Source of the DNA: UBA1563 sp037440065
GTDB lineage: Bacteria; Bacteroidota; Ignavibacteria; Ignavibacteriales; Ignavibacteriaceae
Assembly: GCA_037440065.1 (NCBI GenBank)
Contig: JBBIUV010000018.1
Coordinates: 186,001 to 250,000 of the forward strand
Direction: 5' to 3'
DNA length: 64,000 nt
Shown piece by piece: positions 35,632 to 44,429 of this stretch. Numbering within the stretch: the first letter of the stretch is position 1; each line of letters opens with the position of its first letter. The notes beneath the pieces were generated by a model that was given only the letters and a program-made list of their open reading frames with translations, searched no databases and was not told the origin of the DNA. The position numbers and the translations under genes were made by a program.

Positions 35632-38033
35632 ATGCCATAAATGGTTTCGGGTTCTCCAACCACATTATTAATAACCCAAGCTCTTGTAATTTCATCATTA
35701 TCATTAAAAGAATAGACTACTTTAGACTGAAGGTTTTGCCACAACTTATTTTTTTCAATGTACTGTCGATATTCAACAGTAACCTCTTTTAATTCATTTT
35801 CGCATTTTGCTCCAGTAGACGTAATGCCAGCTTTCTCTACCTCTACTATCGGGATGGGGTAATCAAATTTTTCTTTCACAATGCTTTTTACTTCTTCGAT
35901 TTTTTGCTGTGTAAGTATTTTAATTGAAGCGGAGAAAGCTGCTTTAGCTTCTTTTAGTTCCTTTTTTAATTTGATCTCAACAGGTAAAAGTTCTTCATAT
36001 TCTTCGTTAATCGGTTTTTTATCACCTTTGGTGAGTTTTATTTCTTTTAGTTTTTTTACAACATCGTTGTGTATATTAATGGCAGATTGAAGTACGATAT
36101 TTAATTCATCTTCTTGAGGTTTGAATTTCTTATCCACAGTTTTAACAGCTTCGTCGGTAATTTGTTTATAAAGCAAGGTCTCTTCATCACTAAACTTTTT
36201 AAGGAAAAGTAAACTTGGTTTTACCGTGGCACCACTTGCAATAAAAACATCTTGCGGAATTGAAGTAATGTTTATGATCTTCGCTTTACCTTCTACGAAC
36301 TCTCTAACTTTTTGTAAACTACTTGTATTGAGTACCCCTTCCGGAAGGACAATGCCTAATCTGCCACCAGGTTTAAGCAAATTTAGATTTCTTTCAATGA
36401 ATAGCACTTCGGTTAATCCACTCATTTTCCCCAATTCAAACAGATCAACAATGGGTTTCCCTTTTCCCCTCTTGCCATTACTTTCGTTTGCCCATTGGAT
36501 AAGAGGATTTATAACTTTTGATTCGTAATCATCGCCATATCTTTCTTTGAAAAGTTTTATTTTGTTATCGTTAGGAATATCTAAATTAGAAACAACTAAA
36601 GTTTTTTCTACTCTTGAACCAAAAGGCGGGTTTGTAAAGACAATGTCAAACCTTCCGTCAAAAATGCCGTTTACATTTAGCAAACCATCGTGATGATGCA
36701 CACCGCCATGACCATCACCGTGCATAATCATATTCATTTTGGCAGTTCTTGCCATTCGTGGATTTGCATCCGTGCCGTAAATACAATCGTAGCTTAGGGT
36801 TCTTAATCTGCCTTTTATATTTTGAAGGTCTAATTCGTAATTGAGTTGATTGAAAAGATTGTCAACCTTTTTAATAACGTCGGCTTGTTTTTTCTCAGGT
36901 AATTTATCAAAACCATTTGAGAAGTTTTCTTTTTTTATTTTCTCTTTGGCTTCTTGAACATCTTTCTCAATTTTATCTCTTACATACTCAAATGCCTTAA
37001 TTAAAAAACCACCACTTCCGCAACAAGGGTCACAAATCTTTTCACCTTCTTGAGGGTCCAACACTTCCACCATATAATCGACTATTGTTCTGGGTGTAAA
37101 GAATTGGCCTAATTCACCACGAAAAGTTTTACCTAAAAATTCTTCAAAGGCAATTCCTTTAATATCATCTGAAGTATCTGAGAGATTATATTTTTCTAAT
37201 TCTTTGACTATTTGAAGAAAACTGTTTTCGCGAATTTTTATAGTATCATTTTCATCAAATATCTCATCAGCTTTAAATGTTTTTTTTGTTTCTTCAAAAA
37301 AATGTTGATAAAAAGGTAAAGCATTTTTACCAGTAATTTTTTGATAAGTGACATTCATATTTTCAAATTCTTCTTTCGAAAATAAAGTACGTGTTTTAGC
37401 TTGTTCTCTTTCGAAACGAATCTTCATGAAAAGAATTTTGCTAATCTCATCAAAGGCAGCTTCTGGTGAAAGCTTATCGTTATTTCTAATAATATTGTGA
37501 CATTTAAAGAGCAGCTTTGAAAAATCCTCCCTAGTGAAAACCTTAAGCTGATTTAACAATTCTTGAATTTTCTTTTCATCATTTAATTCATTGGCCTTTG
37601 GTATGCCGGTTATTTCGTCCGGAACATCAGGCATTCTATCTACGTTAACTCTGAAAAATTTAGTTTCTTTAAGATTTGTAGTAACAAAAAACTTAGCCCC
37701 AGCCCAAGAAGCATAATTAAATCCTTGATAGTAATCTTCTTGATGAATTGTAATATAATCTGCTTTACATTCAACAACAATTACCGGTTTTTTCCGTTTA
37801 GCTCTTGCTTCTTCGGACTCCCAAATAATAATATCAGCCCTTGCTTTCCCTTGACCCCTTTTTGCATTATTAACTTGCACCTCTTGTTCCATTTGCGACA
37901 ATGAAAAGCCATAGTGATTTACAAGATGAATAATGTATTCTTGCCGTACTTTTTCCTCTGGTGTTAAAACTAAGTACTTGTTTTTAAGAGGGGCAAAGAT
38001 TTTCCCGTTTTCGATTTTTACTTGTAGTTGCAT
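35628..38033 (-). CDS. Nuclease-methyltransferase fusion (HsdR_N + N6-adenine methylase)
   Basis: An 801-residue restriction-modification polypeptide. Residues ~25-150 are an HsdR-N-type PD-(D/E)xK nuclease: Asp67 (ARADIII) and Glu88-x-Lys90 (VVECKAD). The helical HsdM N-domain (~170-290) is followed by the gamma-class N6-adenine methylase with SAM motif DPCCGSGGF (335-343) and catalytic NPPF (468-471). The C-terminal ~200 residues are helical. Nuclease plus methylase in one chain with a separate S subunit recalls BcgI-like type IIB/IIG enzymes. No DEAD-box translocase domain is present in the protein or its neighbours. First gene of the overlapping trio. Confidence 0.88.
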   Translation of the reverse strand: MQLQVKIENGKIFAPLKNKYLVLTPEEKVRQEYIIHLVNHYGFSLSQMEQEVQVNNAKRGQGKARADIIIWESEEARAKRKKPVIVVECKADYITIHQEDYYQGFNYASWAGAKFFVTTNLKETKFFRVNVDRMPDVPDEITGIPKANELNDEKKIQELLNQLKVFTREDFSKLLFKCHNIIRNNDKLSPEAAFDEISKILFMKIRFEREQAKTRTLFSKEEFENMNVTYQKITGKNALPFYQHFFEETKKTFKADEIFDENDTIKIRENSFLQIVKELEKYNLSDTSDDIKGIAFEEFLGKTFRGELGQFFTPRTIVDYMVEVLDPQEGEKICDPCCGSGGFLIKAFEYVRDKIEKDVQEAKEKIKKENFSNGFDKLPEKKQADVIKKVDNLFNQLNYELDLQNIKGRLRTLSYDCIYGTDANPRMARTAKMNMIMHGDGHGGVHHHDGLLNVNGIFDGRFDIVFTNPPFGSRVEKTLVVSNLDIPNDNKIKLFKERYGDDYESKVINPLIQWANESNGKRGKGKPIVDLFELGKMSGLTEVLFIERNLNLLKPGGRLGIVLPEGVLNTSSLQKVREFVEGKAKIINITSIPQDVFIASGATVKPSLLFLKKFSDEETLLYKQITDEAVKTVDKKFKPQEDELNIVLQSAINIHNDVVKKLKEIKLTKGDKKPINEEYEELLPVEIKLKKELKEAKAAFSASIKILTQQKIEEVKSIVKEKFDYPIPIVEVEKAGITSTGAKCENELKEVTVEYRQYIEKNKLWQNLQSKVVYSFNDNDEITRAWVINNVVGEPETIYGI

Positions 38034-38177
38034 AGTTAAAACTTATTAGTTGATGTTGAAATTTAGAGAAAATGTTTGATGAATGAAAAGATATTGGCAT
38101 GTTTTCAATTCTTTTCCAAAAAGAGGTGGCGAAGGAGTAAACTTGATAATAGCCTCATCGAGAATTCTTTGATGTAA

Positions 38178-38375
38178 TTATTCTCCTTTCGTATTCGGCA
38201 AAAGCGCTTTAAGAGCTTCGAGGTTATCTACCTGGATTATTTTATTTCCACTGTGAATTTCTTGGTTAGATTGTTTACTGTTTTTATAGCCGCAAGAGTA
38301 TTTCAAAACTTTGAATGGAACATCCATAAGGTGATTGATGACTTTATCTTTTCTTATCCGGTGTATTGTTTGCAT
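38178..38375 (-). pseudogene. Remnant of a DNA methyltransferase N-terminus (Mod-like)
   Basis: A 65-codon frame whose end, SGNKIIQVDNLEALKALLPN, matches the segment that precedes the DPPY motif in type III Mod and related adenine-specific methyltransferases. It stops shortly after that segment, so the catalytic domain is missing. It lies just upstream of the fusion methylase gene and may be a scar of an older restriction system replaced at this site. It is short enough that chance similarity cannot be ruled out. Confidence 0.5.
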
Positions 38376-38573
38376 ATATTAAAATCGTTATCAGATAAAA
38401 AGTCGTATAATTTATTAATTAATTTAAGAAATTATGTCTAAGCAGGAAACACACGTGAAGAATGAACAAAAATGACTCAATGTGGTAAAGAATGGGAAAA
38501 ATAATCTTGTGTATAGGAAAGAATTGGTGAAATATGTGGATTTTAGTTATTAGTATTATACTTAATTTTTTAA

Positions 38574-39566
38574 TTGAATTTGGAAATTAGAGAGGACAAT
38601 GTGGAAAAAAGATTTGTTAAAAATATTACAAAAGTTGAAGTTGAAAAAAATATAAGCGATGGAACTCAGCAAAGAGAAGAGATAGTTGGTAATTCGAGAA
38701 ATATGCTGCTTAATTGGATTGGCGAAATGAACAAAATAGTAAACTTTGATGATGAAGTGCTTCGTTTTACTTCGGATAAATATAATAGACTTACTTCACA
38801 GTTATTAGAAAAAGAGTTATTAGAAATAATTTCTTTTACAGATGCGAAAAGATTAAACTATTTCATTGAAAATATTGATGTTAAGAAATTTGAGAAACGA
38901 AAGAAACTGCATGCAAAATTATTGATTTATGAACTTGATCTAATAAACAAATACTTTTTAAAATTTATAGCAGAATTAACCGAAATTATCAAAATCCCCG
39001 AGGAAAGGATCAGTGCTGAGTTCCGTCATATAAGTGATATATCCGACAATATAAATGTGATTTTGTTGCACATACAGTTTATGCTGTCGATTACCACGAG
39101 TAAAACCCTTGACAAAATGATGGATAGATTTAATTATGACTATGATAAATCTCTGAAAGTGTTGAAGGAAGAGATAAAGAATGATTGTGATAACAGATTT
39201 GAGTTTTTATTTCTGCTTACTAAGGTGCTTAAAAATGGAAACGCTTTGGCTATAGAGAAAGAAAAATTATACAATCAATTTAGAAAAGGAAAAGGTCTCA
39301 GTAAAGAAAAAGATCTCAAATACAGGAAGATAGCTGGAATAATAAAAACCTTCGAATTATTTTACCCCAATATTGCTGGAGTGCAAAAAAAAGCTTGTGC
39401 GATAGTAAAAGAAAATGAGTCAAGTTTTTCACGTTGGTTGAATAATAAGAATACTAAAGGAGAAAGACGTAACTACGCGAATTACATAGAATGGACTAAA
39501 AATATTAGCCCTTCAGATTTTCATAACTATAGAAATGAAATAAATACATATTTAAATATGGGGTGA
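38574..39566 (+). CDS. Hypothetical helical protein at start of satellite-like module
   Basis: A 330-residue, highly charged, almost wholly alpha-helical protein. TTG at 38574 or GTG at 38601 is the probable start; neither is strong. The C-terminal ~70 residues (AGIIKTFELFYPNIAG then SSFSRWLNNKNTKGER) look like a winged or HTH-type DNA-binding segment, but no family is recognised. It is divergent from the restriction operon and ahead of the HTH/integrase genes with a 183-base spacer that holds an inverted repeat, so it could be a regulator or replication helper (inference). Confidence 0.55.
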   Translation: MNLEIREDNVEKRFVKNITKVEVEKNISDGTQQREEIVGNSRNMLLNWIGEMNKIVNFDDEVLRFTSDKYNRLTSQLLEKELLEIISFTDAKRLNYFIENIDVKKFEKRKKLHAKLLIYELDLINKYFLKFIAELTEIIKIPEERISAEFRHISDISDNINVILLHIQFMLSITTSKTLDKMMDRFNYDYDKSLKVLKEEIKNDCDNRFEFLFLLTKVLKNGNALAIEKEKLYNQFRKGKGLSKEKDLKYRKIAGIIKTFELFYPNIAGVQKKACAIVKENESSFSRWLNNKNTKGERRNYANYIEWTKNISPSDFHNYRNEINTYLNMG

Positions 39567-39649
39567 ATATATCAAAAGTTAAGGGATGAGAATCTACACT
39601 CTGGGGAGATAAACAAATAGTTTACTATTCGAATGGTAAAGAAAAAGTT

Positions 39650-39692
39650 CACCATTGCATTGGTAAATAAAAAAATTACCATCCCAATGGTG
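39650..39692. promoter_or_regulatory. 43-bp inverted repeat upstream of HTH-integrase genes
   Basis: Left arm CACCATTGCATTGGTAA and right arm (read in reverse complement) CACCATTGGGATGGTAA match at 15 of 17 positions around a nine-base A-rich centre. Each arm contains an ACCA-N6-TGGT half palindrome, and a further AATGGTAAA half site lies at 39632-39640. This looks like an operator or origin-type site controlling the 39750 gene. Confidence 0.6.
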
Positions 39693-39749
39693 CGTTGATA
39701 CCGCATAAAAGAAAAGATAGTTTAGCATCAACAAATAAAAATTATAAGG

Positions 39750-40097
39750 TTGATGCTAATGAAAACAAATCACATACTCGAAAAGCTAAACAAGCTTGAG
39801 AACATCTTAACAAAGCAAAACAAAAAACCACTAAACCTCAAAGAAGCAAGTGCCTACCTTGGTTTTAGGCCAAGCTACCTATATAAACTCACACATAAAA
39901 AAATAATTCCCTTTCACAAACCCTCAGGGAAAATGTTATTCTTTTCTAAATCCGAACTCGACGAGTGGATTTTTACCAAGTCAAAAGACTCCGTCAAAGT
40001 CGGAGTAAACCAAAGCGAAAAGTTGCAAGAAGACGATCCGGGGACTACTCAAGCGGAAGAGAATGTAATTAATGAAGAGGATGATGATCCACCGTAG
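39750..40097 (+). CDS. Helix-turn-helix (excisionase-like) DNA-binding protein
   Basis: A 115-residue protein. The central HTH_17/MerR-like domain is LKEASAYLGFRPSYLYKLTH followed by KKIIPFHKPSGKMLFFSKSELDEWI, the typical fold of excisionases and element regulators in Bacteroidota-type mobile DNA. A coiled N-terminus (~1-22) and an acidic tail (ending EEDDDPP) flank it. It is followed 49 bases on by a tyrosine recombinase gene, which supports a recombination-directionality role. ATG 39756 is an alternative start. Confidence 0.8.
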   Translation: MMLMKTNHILEKLNKLENILTKQNKKPLNLKEASAYLGFRPSYLYKLTHKKIIPFHKPSGKMLFFSKSELDEWIFTKSKDSVKVGVNQSEKLQEDDPGTTQAEENVINEEDDDPP

Positions 40098-40146
40098 AAA
40101 GAATTAGGAACTTCAATGATTACGAATTAGAAATTACGAATTAGGA

Positions 40147-41187
40147 ATGAACACAAGATTAAGAAAAACACGGACGAAGAAAATGGGAAACGAGATTCAA
40201 AATATATTAGGCCAATTCTCGATTGAGGAGATGGAAAAGTTGAAAGTGCTTTTTTCAATTATGCCTCAGACTGAACAAAAGGAAATAGTGACATTGCGGG
40301 TGTTTGCTGATGAGTACAAAAATATCATTCGTAATAATAGATCGAGTGCTTATTTGAGGTCGGTTACTATTTCGTTGGAGTATTTAGTAGAGTATTTCGG
40401 AGCACAAAAATCGATTTCATCAATCCAATTCAAGGATATTGAAAATTTTGTAATTCATCTTCAGCGCACTGTTAAAAAAGGTTATGTTGTTTATTTCCGC
40501 AATCTGAAAGCAGCATTCAATAAAGCTAAGGATTGGAAATATATTGCTGAAAATCACTTTCTAAAAATCAAATTGCCCAAAAAACAGCGGGTAAATCCGG
40601 CGTACGTTAACGGTGACCAGTTATTGTTGATTCTTAGGCACATAGTTGTAACAATTGTAAGAGATATAATCATTATAGCATTTTATACTGGTATGCGATT
40701 GAATGAGATTGTTAAGCTTCGGTGGAAGAACATAAATCTTGTTACAAGAATAATTACAGTGGGAGATGAAGATTTTGTTACCAAAGGAAGAAATCAAAGA
40801 TTCATTCCGATTAGCGATGAAGCCTTCACTGCACTCCTCGCCCTAAGGGAGAAAAAAGTTATTCCAATAGGAAATAGTTATGTCTTCTCAAAACCAAACG
40901 GAGAACCGTTTACGGGAGATTATTTCTCAAAAAGATTTAAAAGAGCGTGCAAGTCAGCTGGGATTGATAAGGCAATCCATTTTCATTCACTCAGACACTC
41001 GTTTGCCTCAAACCTTGCACAGAAAGGGGTTAATCTTTATACGATTAAAGAATTGCTCGGACATTCATCAATAACAACAACAGAAATTTATAGCCATTTG
41101 AATATGGATTCTTTGAGAGAAGCAATAAAAACGATTGATCAAAATCAGATTAATAAAACACCGGAATTAAAATTAATTATTAAATAA
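40147..41187 (+). CDS. Tyrosine recombinase of the inner module
   Basis: A 346-residue phage-type integrase. The SAM-like core-binding domain is ~50-140 and the catalytic domain ~155-335, with Arg184 (TGMRLNE), His280 and Arg283 (HSLRH), His306 (LLGHSS) and Tyr315 (EIYSH). All catalytic positions are intact. It is a clear paralogue of the island integrase at 59164 (shared SAYLRSV, HFHxLRHSFAS, KELLGH) but diverged throughout. It lacks the N-terminal beta-rich arm domain of that protein and has instead a helical N-terminus. Primase-helicase gene follows by 11 bases. Confidence 0.9.
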   Translation: MNTRLRKTRTKKMGNEIQNILGQFSIEEMEKLKVLFSIMPQTEQKEIVTLRVFADEYKNIIRNNRSSAYLRSVTISLEYLVEYFGAQKSISSIQFKDIENFVIHLQRTVKKGYVVYFRNLKAAFNKAKDWKYIAENHFLKIKLPKKQRVNPAYVNGDQLLLILRHIVVTIVRDIIIIAFYTGMRLNEIVKLRWKNINLVTRIITVGDEDFVTKGRNQRFIPISDEAFTALLALREKKVIPIGNSYVFSKPNGEPFTGDYFSKRFKRACKSAGIDKAIHFHSLRHSFASNLAQKGVNLYTIKELLGHSSITTTEIYSHLNMDSLREAIKTIDQNQINKTPELKLIIK

Positions 41188-41198
41188 AAAGGAAAAAC

Positions 41199-43514
41199 AT
41201 GAACACTATTAAAGAAATTGGTAAACAATACCACGAAGACTTCGGGATTAATATTCTGCCAATTCAAGGGAAAAAACCTAAAATACTCTGGGATAAATGG
41301 CAGAGCGAGAAACAAACCGAAGCAGATATTGAGCAAATGGACTGGAGAAATGCAACAGGTGCCGGAGCTATCTTGGGAATTGAGGATCTCAGAAACCTCG
41401 ATTTAGATATTGTTGAGGATTATGAAATTGTGGACAAGCTTTTAAAAGATTTGGAACTACCGGAGAAATATCCTTGGGTAATACAAAGTGGCAGTGGCGA
41501 GGGATTTCATATCTATCTTAGAATAAAGGATGAACTTGGAGTTTTAAGTAAAAAGTTTTGGGGTGACAAAGCTGTCTATAAGTTCAAACCAAAAGAGAAA
41601 AATATCTGCAAACACATTGAAGTGAGATGGAAAAACTGTCAAACCGTGCTACCACCATCTTTACACGAAAGTGGAGGTATTTATAATTTTTATTATGACG
41701 AACCAAAAGAATCTCCATTATATATCCAAGTTGAGAAACTGATCGAAGTGATCTCAAAATATTTTGAGACAGAGGAGATTGTAACTAAAAGAAGCACTCA
41801 AACGAAAGAAGTGAAAGAAGAAGCCTCGCCTTATGACAAGGACAAATTAGAAAGTGCTTTGGAGCATTTAAGTAAAAACTTGCCTTCCAATTGTTATGAA
41901 GAATGGTACAGAGTCGGTTTTGCTCTCGTTCCTTATGGTGAAACAGGAAGAAAATATTTTGTGGACATGAGTCTTGCGAATCCCAATTATAACGATACTG
42001 AAGACCAATTGAATATCAAGTATGATGAGCTTATAAAGGATTATGACGGCAGGGTGACATTGGGAAGTTTGTTTCACATTGCAGAGAATTATGGATGGAT
42101 AAAACCAATAATAAAATTTTGGTCTGTAGATGAAAAGGGGGGGATAAAAATATCGAGAACACGTTTTAAGAGGCTACTTGAAAGCGAAGGATTCTGTAAG
42201 TACAGAATTGAATCTAGTTATTTATTCGTGCGAATAAGACAAAATATTGTAGAAGAAATAGACTGCGTAGATGTAAAAGAGAGAGTGATGCAGTATTTAG
42301 AATCATTTGCTGTGGAAGATTTGGAAGGAACTACAAGAACAGAATTAATCGATGCACTAATAAAGTCTGCTAATCAGCTTTTCTCAATTCAGTTCTTAGA
42401 ATTTTTAATAACTCGAAACATTGAGTTTAGTAAAGATTGCGATAAAAAAGGATTTTTCTATTTCCAAAACGGTTATATAGAGATCGATGAAGATAGAAGT
42501 CAATTTAATGATTACAAATCTTTAGAAAAGCATATCTGGAGAAAACAAATTATTAAGCGTAATTATGCGAGAACCGAAAAGAGAACAATGTATGAAGATT
42601 TCATATTTAATATTTGCCGAAAGGAAGTTAAAAGGTATGAAGCATTGAAAAGTGCTATTGGTTTTCTACTCCATACTTATAAAGATCCCTCAAATGCAAA
42701 AGCGATCATCTTCATCGATGAAAAGTTGAGCGAGGGTTCTTTCGGAAGGAGCGGGAAAGGGATGGTAATAAAAGGGATATCCCATATCAGAAATACTGTT
42801 GTTGAAGATGGAAGAAATTTTAATCCAGCCAAGAATTTTGCCTTTCAAAGAGTAAAAGCAGATACATCAATTATTGCTATAGAAGATATAAGTATGAAGT
42901 TTCCGTTCGAAAGGTTGTTTTCTATCATTACCGACGGTCTTACCATAGAACGGAAAAATAAAGATGAAATGTTCCTAAACGGAAGTGAATCCCCCAAGCT
43001 TGTGATCTCAACAAATTTTTCGATAAAAGGAATCGATGACTCAACCTTAGATAGACAGTTTATCGTTGAGTTTTCTGATTACTTCAATAGAAATCATCGT
43101 CCTTTCGATGAATTCGGAAAAAGATTTTATGAAGGCTGGGATGAAATTGAGTGGAATAGTTTTGATTGTTTTATGATTGAGTGTTTGCAGTTTTATTTAA
43201 AAAAAGGATTAGTCTCTTATGAATATGTAAATCTTGAGAAGAAAAAACTTATTGGTGAAACATCTATTGAGTTCGCCGAATATAGTGAAAGTTTAGAACT
43301 TGAAAAGGAATATGATAAAAAAGAATTGTTCGAAGATTTTAAGAAAGAGTATAGCGATTATGATTCCGATGGAGTGGGAAAGTTAACTCAGCGTAAACTT
43401 ACGCATTGGTTAAAAATGTTTGCGAGAATCAAAGGAATAGAAGTAGTAGAAAATAAATCTGGGGCAAAGCGGACAATAAGTCTCAAGAAAAAAGAAGATA
43501 AAAAAGCAGCATAA
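41199..43514 (+). CDS. Primase-polymerase / SF3 helicase replication protein
   Basis: A 771-residue protein. The N-terminal prim-pol-type domain (~1-185) has GAILGIEDLRNLDLDI with an acidic pair and SGSGEGFHIYLRI. A PriCT-2-like linker (~205-295; EEWYRVGFALVPYGETGRK) follows, then a C-terminal D5/SF3-type helicase (~440-680) with Walker A GRSGKGM (Lys520), Walker B IIAIED and sensor KLVISTNF. Such proteins replicate phage satellites and integrative elements. With an adjacent recombinase and no structural genes, it suggests a module able to replicate after excision. Confidence 0.8.
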   Translation: MNTIKEIGKQYHEDFGINILPIQGKKPKILWDKWQSEKQTEADIEQMDWRNATGAGAILGIEDLRNLDLDIVEDYEIVDKLLKDLELPEKYPWVIQSGSGEGFHIYLRIKDELGVLSKKFWGDKAVYKFKPKEKNICKHIEVRWKNCQTVLPPSLHESGGIYNFYYDEPKESPLYIQVEKLIEVISKYFETEEIVTKRSTQTKEVKEEASPYDKDKLESALEHLSKNLPSNCYEEWYRVGFALVPYGETGRKYFVDMSLANPNYNDTEDQLNIKYDELIKDYDGRVTLGSLFHIAENYGWIKPIIKFWSVDEKGGIKISRTRFKRLLESEGFCKYRIESSYLFVRIRQNIVEEIDCVDVKERVMQYLESFAVEDLEGTTRTELIDALIKSANQLFSIQFLEFLITRNIEFSKDCDKKGFFYFQNGYIEIDEDRSQFNDYKSLEKHIWRKQIIKRNYARTEKRTMYEDFIFNICRKEVKRYEALKSAIGFLLHTYKDPSNAKAIIFIDEKLSEGSFGRSGKGMVIKGISHIRNTVVEDGRNFNPAKNFAFQRVKADTSIIAIEDISMKFPFERLFSIITDGLTIERKNKDEMFLNGSESPKLVISTNFSIKGIDDSTLDRQFIVEFSDYFNRNHRPFDEFGKRFYEGWDEIEWNSFDCFMIECLQFYLKKGLVSYEYVNLEKKKLIGETSIEFAEYSESLELEKEYDKKELFEDFKKEYSDYDSDGVGKLTQRKLTHWLKMFARIKGIEVVENKSGAKRTISLKKKEDKKAA

Positions 43515-43520
43515 TTATTA

Positions 43521-43594
43521 TGGACGCTTGGACGCAAAAATGTGCCGTTTTTAAGTGCGGTTAAAAAATTAATAAAATTGCGTCCATACGTCCA
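43521..43594. repeat. Iteron-like inverted repeat after primase gene
   Basis: TGGACGCTTGGACGCAA (43521-43537) faces TTGCGTCCATACGTCCA (43578-43594). Each arm has two GGACG units, four in total, separated by a 40-base A/T-rich centre. Lies between the primase gene and the small Cys-cluster gene; a candidate replication origin. Confidence 0.6.
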
Positions 43595-43626
43595 AGTCTA
43601 TAAATTTTAACAAAAGAGGAAATAAG

Positions 43627-43863
43627 ATGAATGTAACACCATTAAAAGCGATAAAGAAACATTGTTTGGAATGTTCCGGGTTTGAGAAGAAGCAAGTACG
43701 GGAATGTGTTATTAAAGATTGTGTGCTTTTCATCTATAGGCAGGGAACAAACCCGAATCGAAAAGGAAGTACATTGAGTAAAAAGGATGCTTCAACGAAG
43801 GATTTTGAAAAAGGGAAAGTATCTGTAGCGATGGGGAGTTTGTTTAGGGAAAATGAACGGTGA
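43627..43863 (+). CDS. Small Cys-cluster phage-type protein
   Basis: A 78-residue protein with four spaced cysteines (HCLECSG, RECVIKDCVLF) followed by FIYRQGTNPNR. This pattern (KxxxxHCxxCxG...VxxCxxxxCxLFxYRxGxNP) is a recurrent zinc-finger-like family in phages and integrative elements, usually annotated as hypothetical. AAAGAGGAAATAAG before the ATG is a good ribosome site. It closes the satellite-like module. Confidence 0.75.
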   Translation: MNVTPLKAIKKHCLECSGFEKKQVRECVIKDCVLFIYRQGTNPNRKGSTLSKKDASTKDFEKGKVSVAMGSLFRENER

Positions 43864-43997
43864 AGCGGAGATTATCGTAATAAAAAGAAGAATTTTGCTC
43901 TGCTAAAATATGCTATTGTAGAGAACTGGAGAGATCAAAAAGATTCCGAAAATGAGGTATTTGTTTCCCGAGAGAGAAAGCAATAAATTTGCACCAC

Positions 43998-44339
43998 ATG
44001 AAGAAAATATTTCGAAATACAACAACAAAGATAATATCTCTAAGCCTTCTCGGATTTTTCGTTTTTTCGTTTTTACATTCAGAGTTAGGGTTTTTGGATT
44101 ATGACGGAGATAATCACGGTACGCACGATTATTGTGAGATTGACAAGAATACAAATACCCACTCAAATATCCTCAAAGATGAACTCTCTAAGCTTGAACC
44201 TAACAAAGATATCTGTATCCATCTTTTTGAAGAAATTGAAGCACAAGAAACACAGACTTCTTTTGAAATAACTGATCATCATTTTACCACAAAGCCATTT
44301 CTCGATCTCTATTTATTACATAGAACTTTTCTGATTTAA
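43998..44339 (+). CDS. Unrecognised 113-residue family, copy 1
   Basis: Starting at ATG 43998 (TTG 43989 is less likely) it encodes 113 residues. An N-terminal hydrophobic helix (~9-27) is followed by SELGFLDYDGDNHGTHDYCEI, a Cys-His pair (ICIH) and the C-terminal RTFLI. It is paralogous to the 113-residue product of 51054-51395. The conserved Cys/His/Asp set after a membrane or signal helix suggests a metal-contacting periplasmic protein (inference). It is 90 bases ahead of the TolC-type gene. Confidence 0.7.
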   Translation: MKKIFRNTTTKIISLSLLGFFVFSFLHSELGFLDYDGDNHGTHDYCEIDKNTNTHSNILKDELSKLEPNKDICIHLFEEIEAQETQTSFEITDHHFTTKPFLDLYLLHRTFLI

Positions 44340-44359
44340 CAAATCACATTTCATTTCAT

Positions 44360-44394
44360 TCCGCCAATGGCGGATAAGTATTCCCGTTACGGGA
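44360..44394. repeat. Tandem small hairpins before TolC gene
   Basis: TCCGCC-AAT-GGCGGA (44360-44374) and TCCCG-TTA-CGGGA (44382-44394), each followed by TAAGT. A third hairpin, TCCCG-TTTTG-CGGGA (44448-44462), lies inside the first codons of the next gene and is followed by a T-rich stretch. Confidence 0.6.
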
Positions 44395-44429
44395 TAAGTG
44401 TCATTAATAATTAATTTATTTGGAGAATT

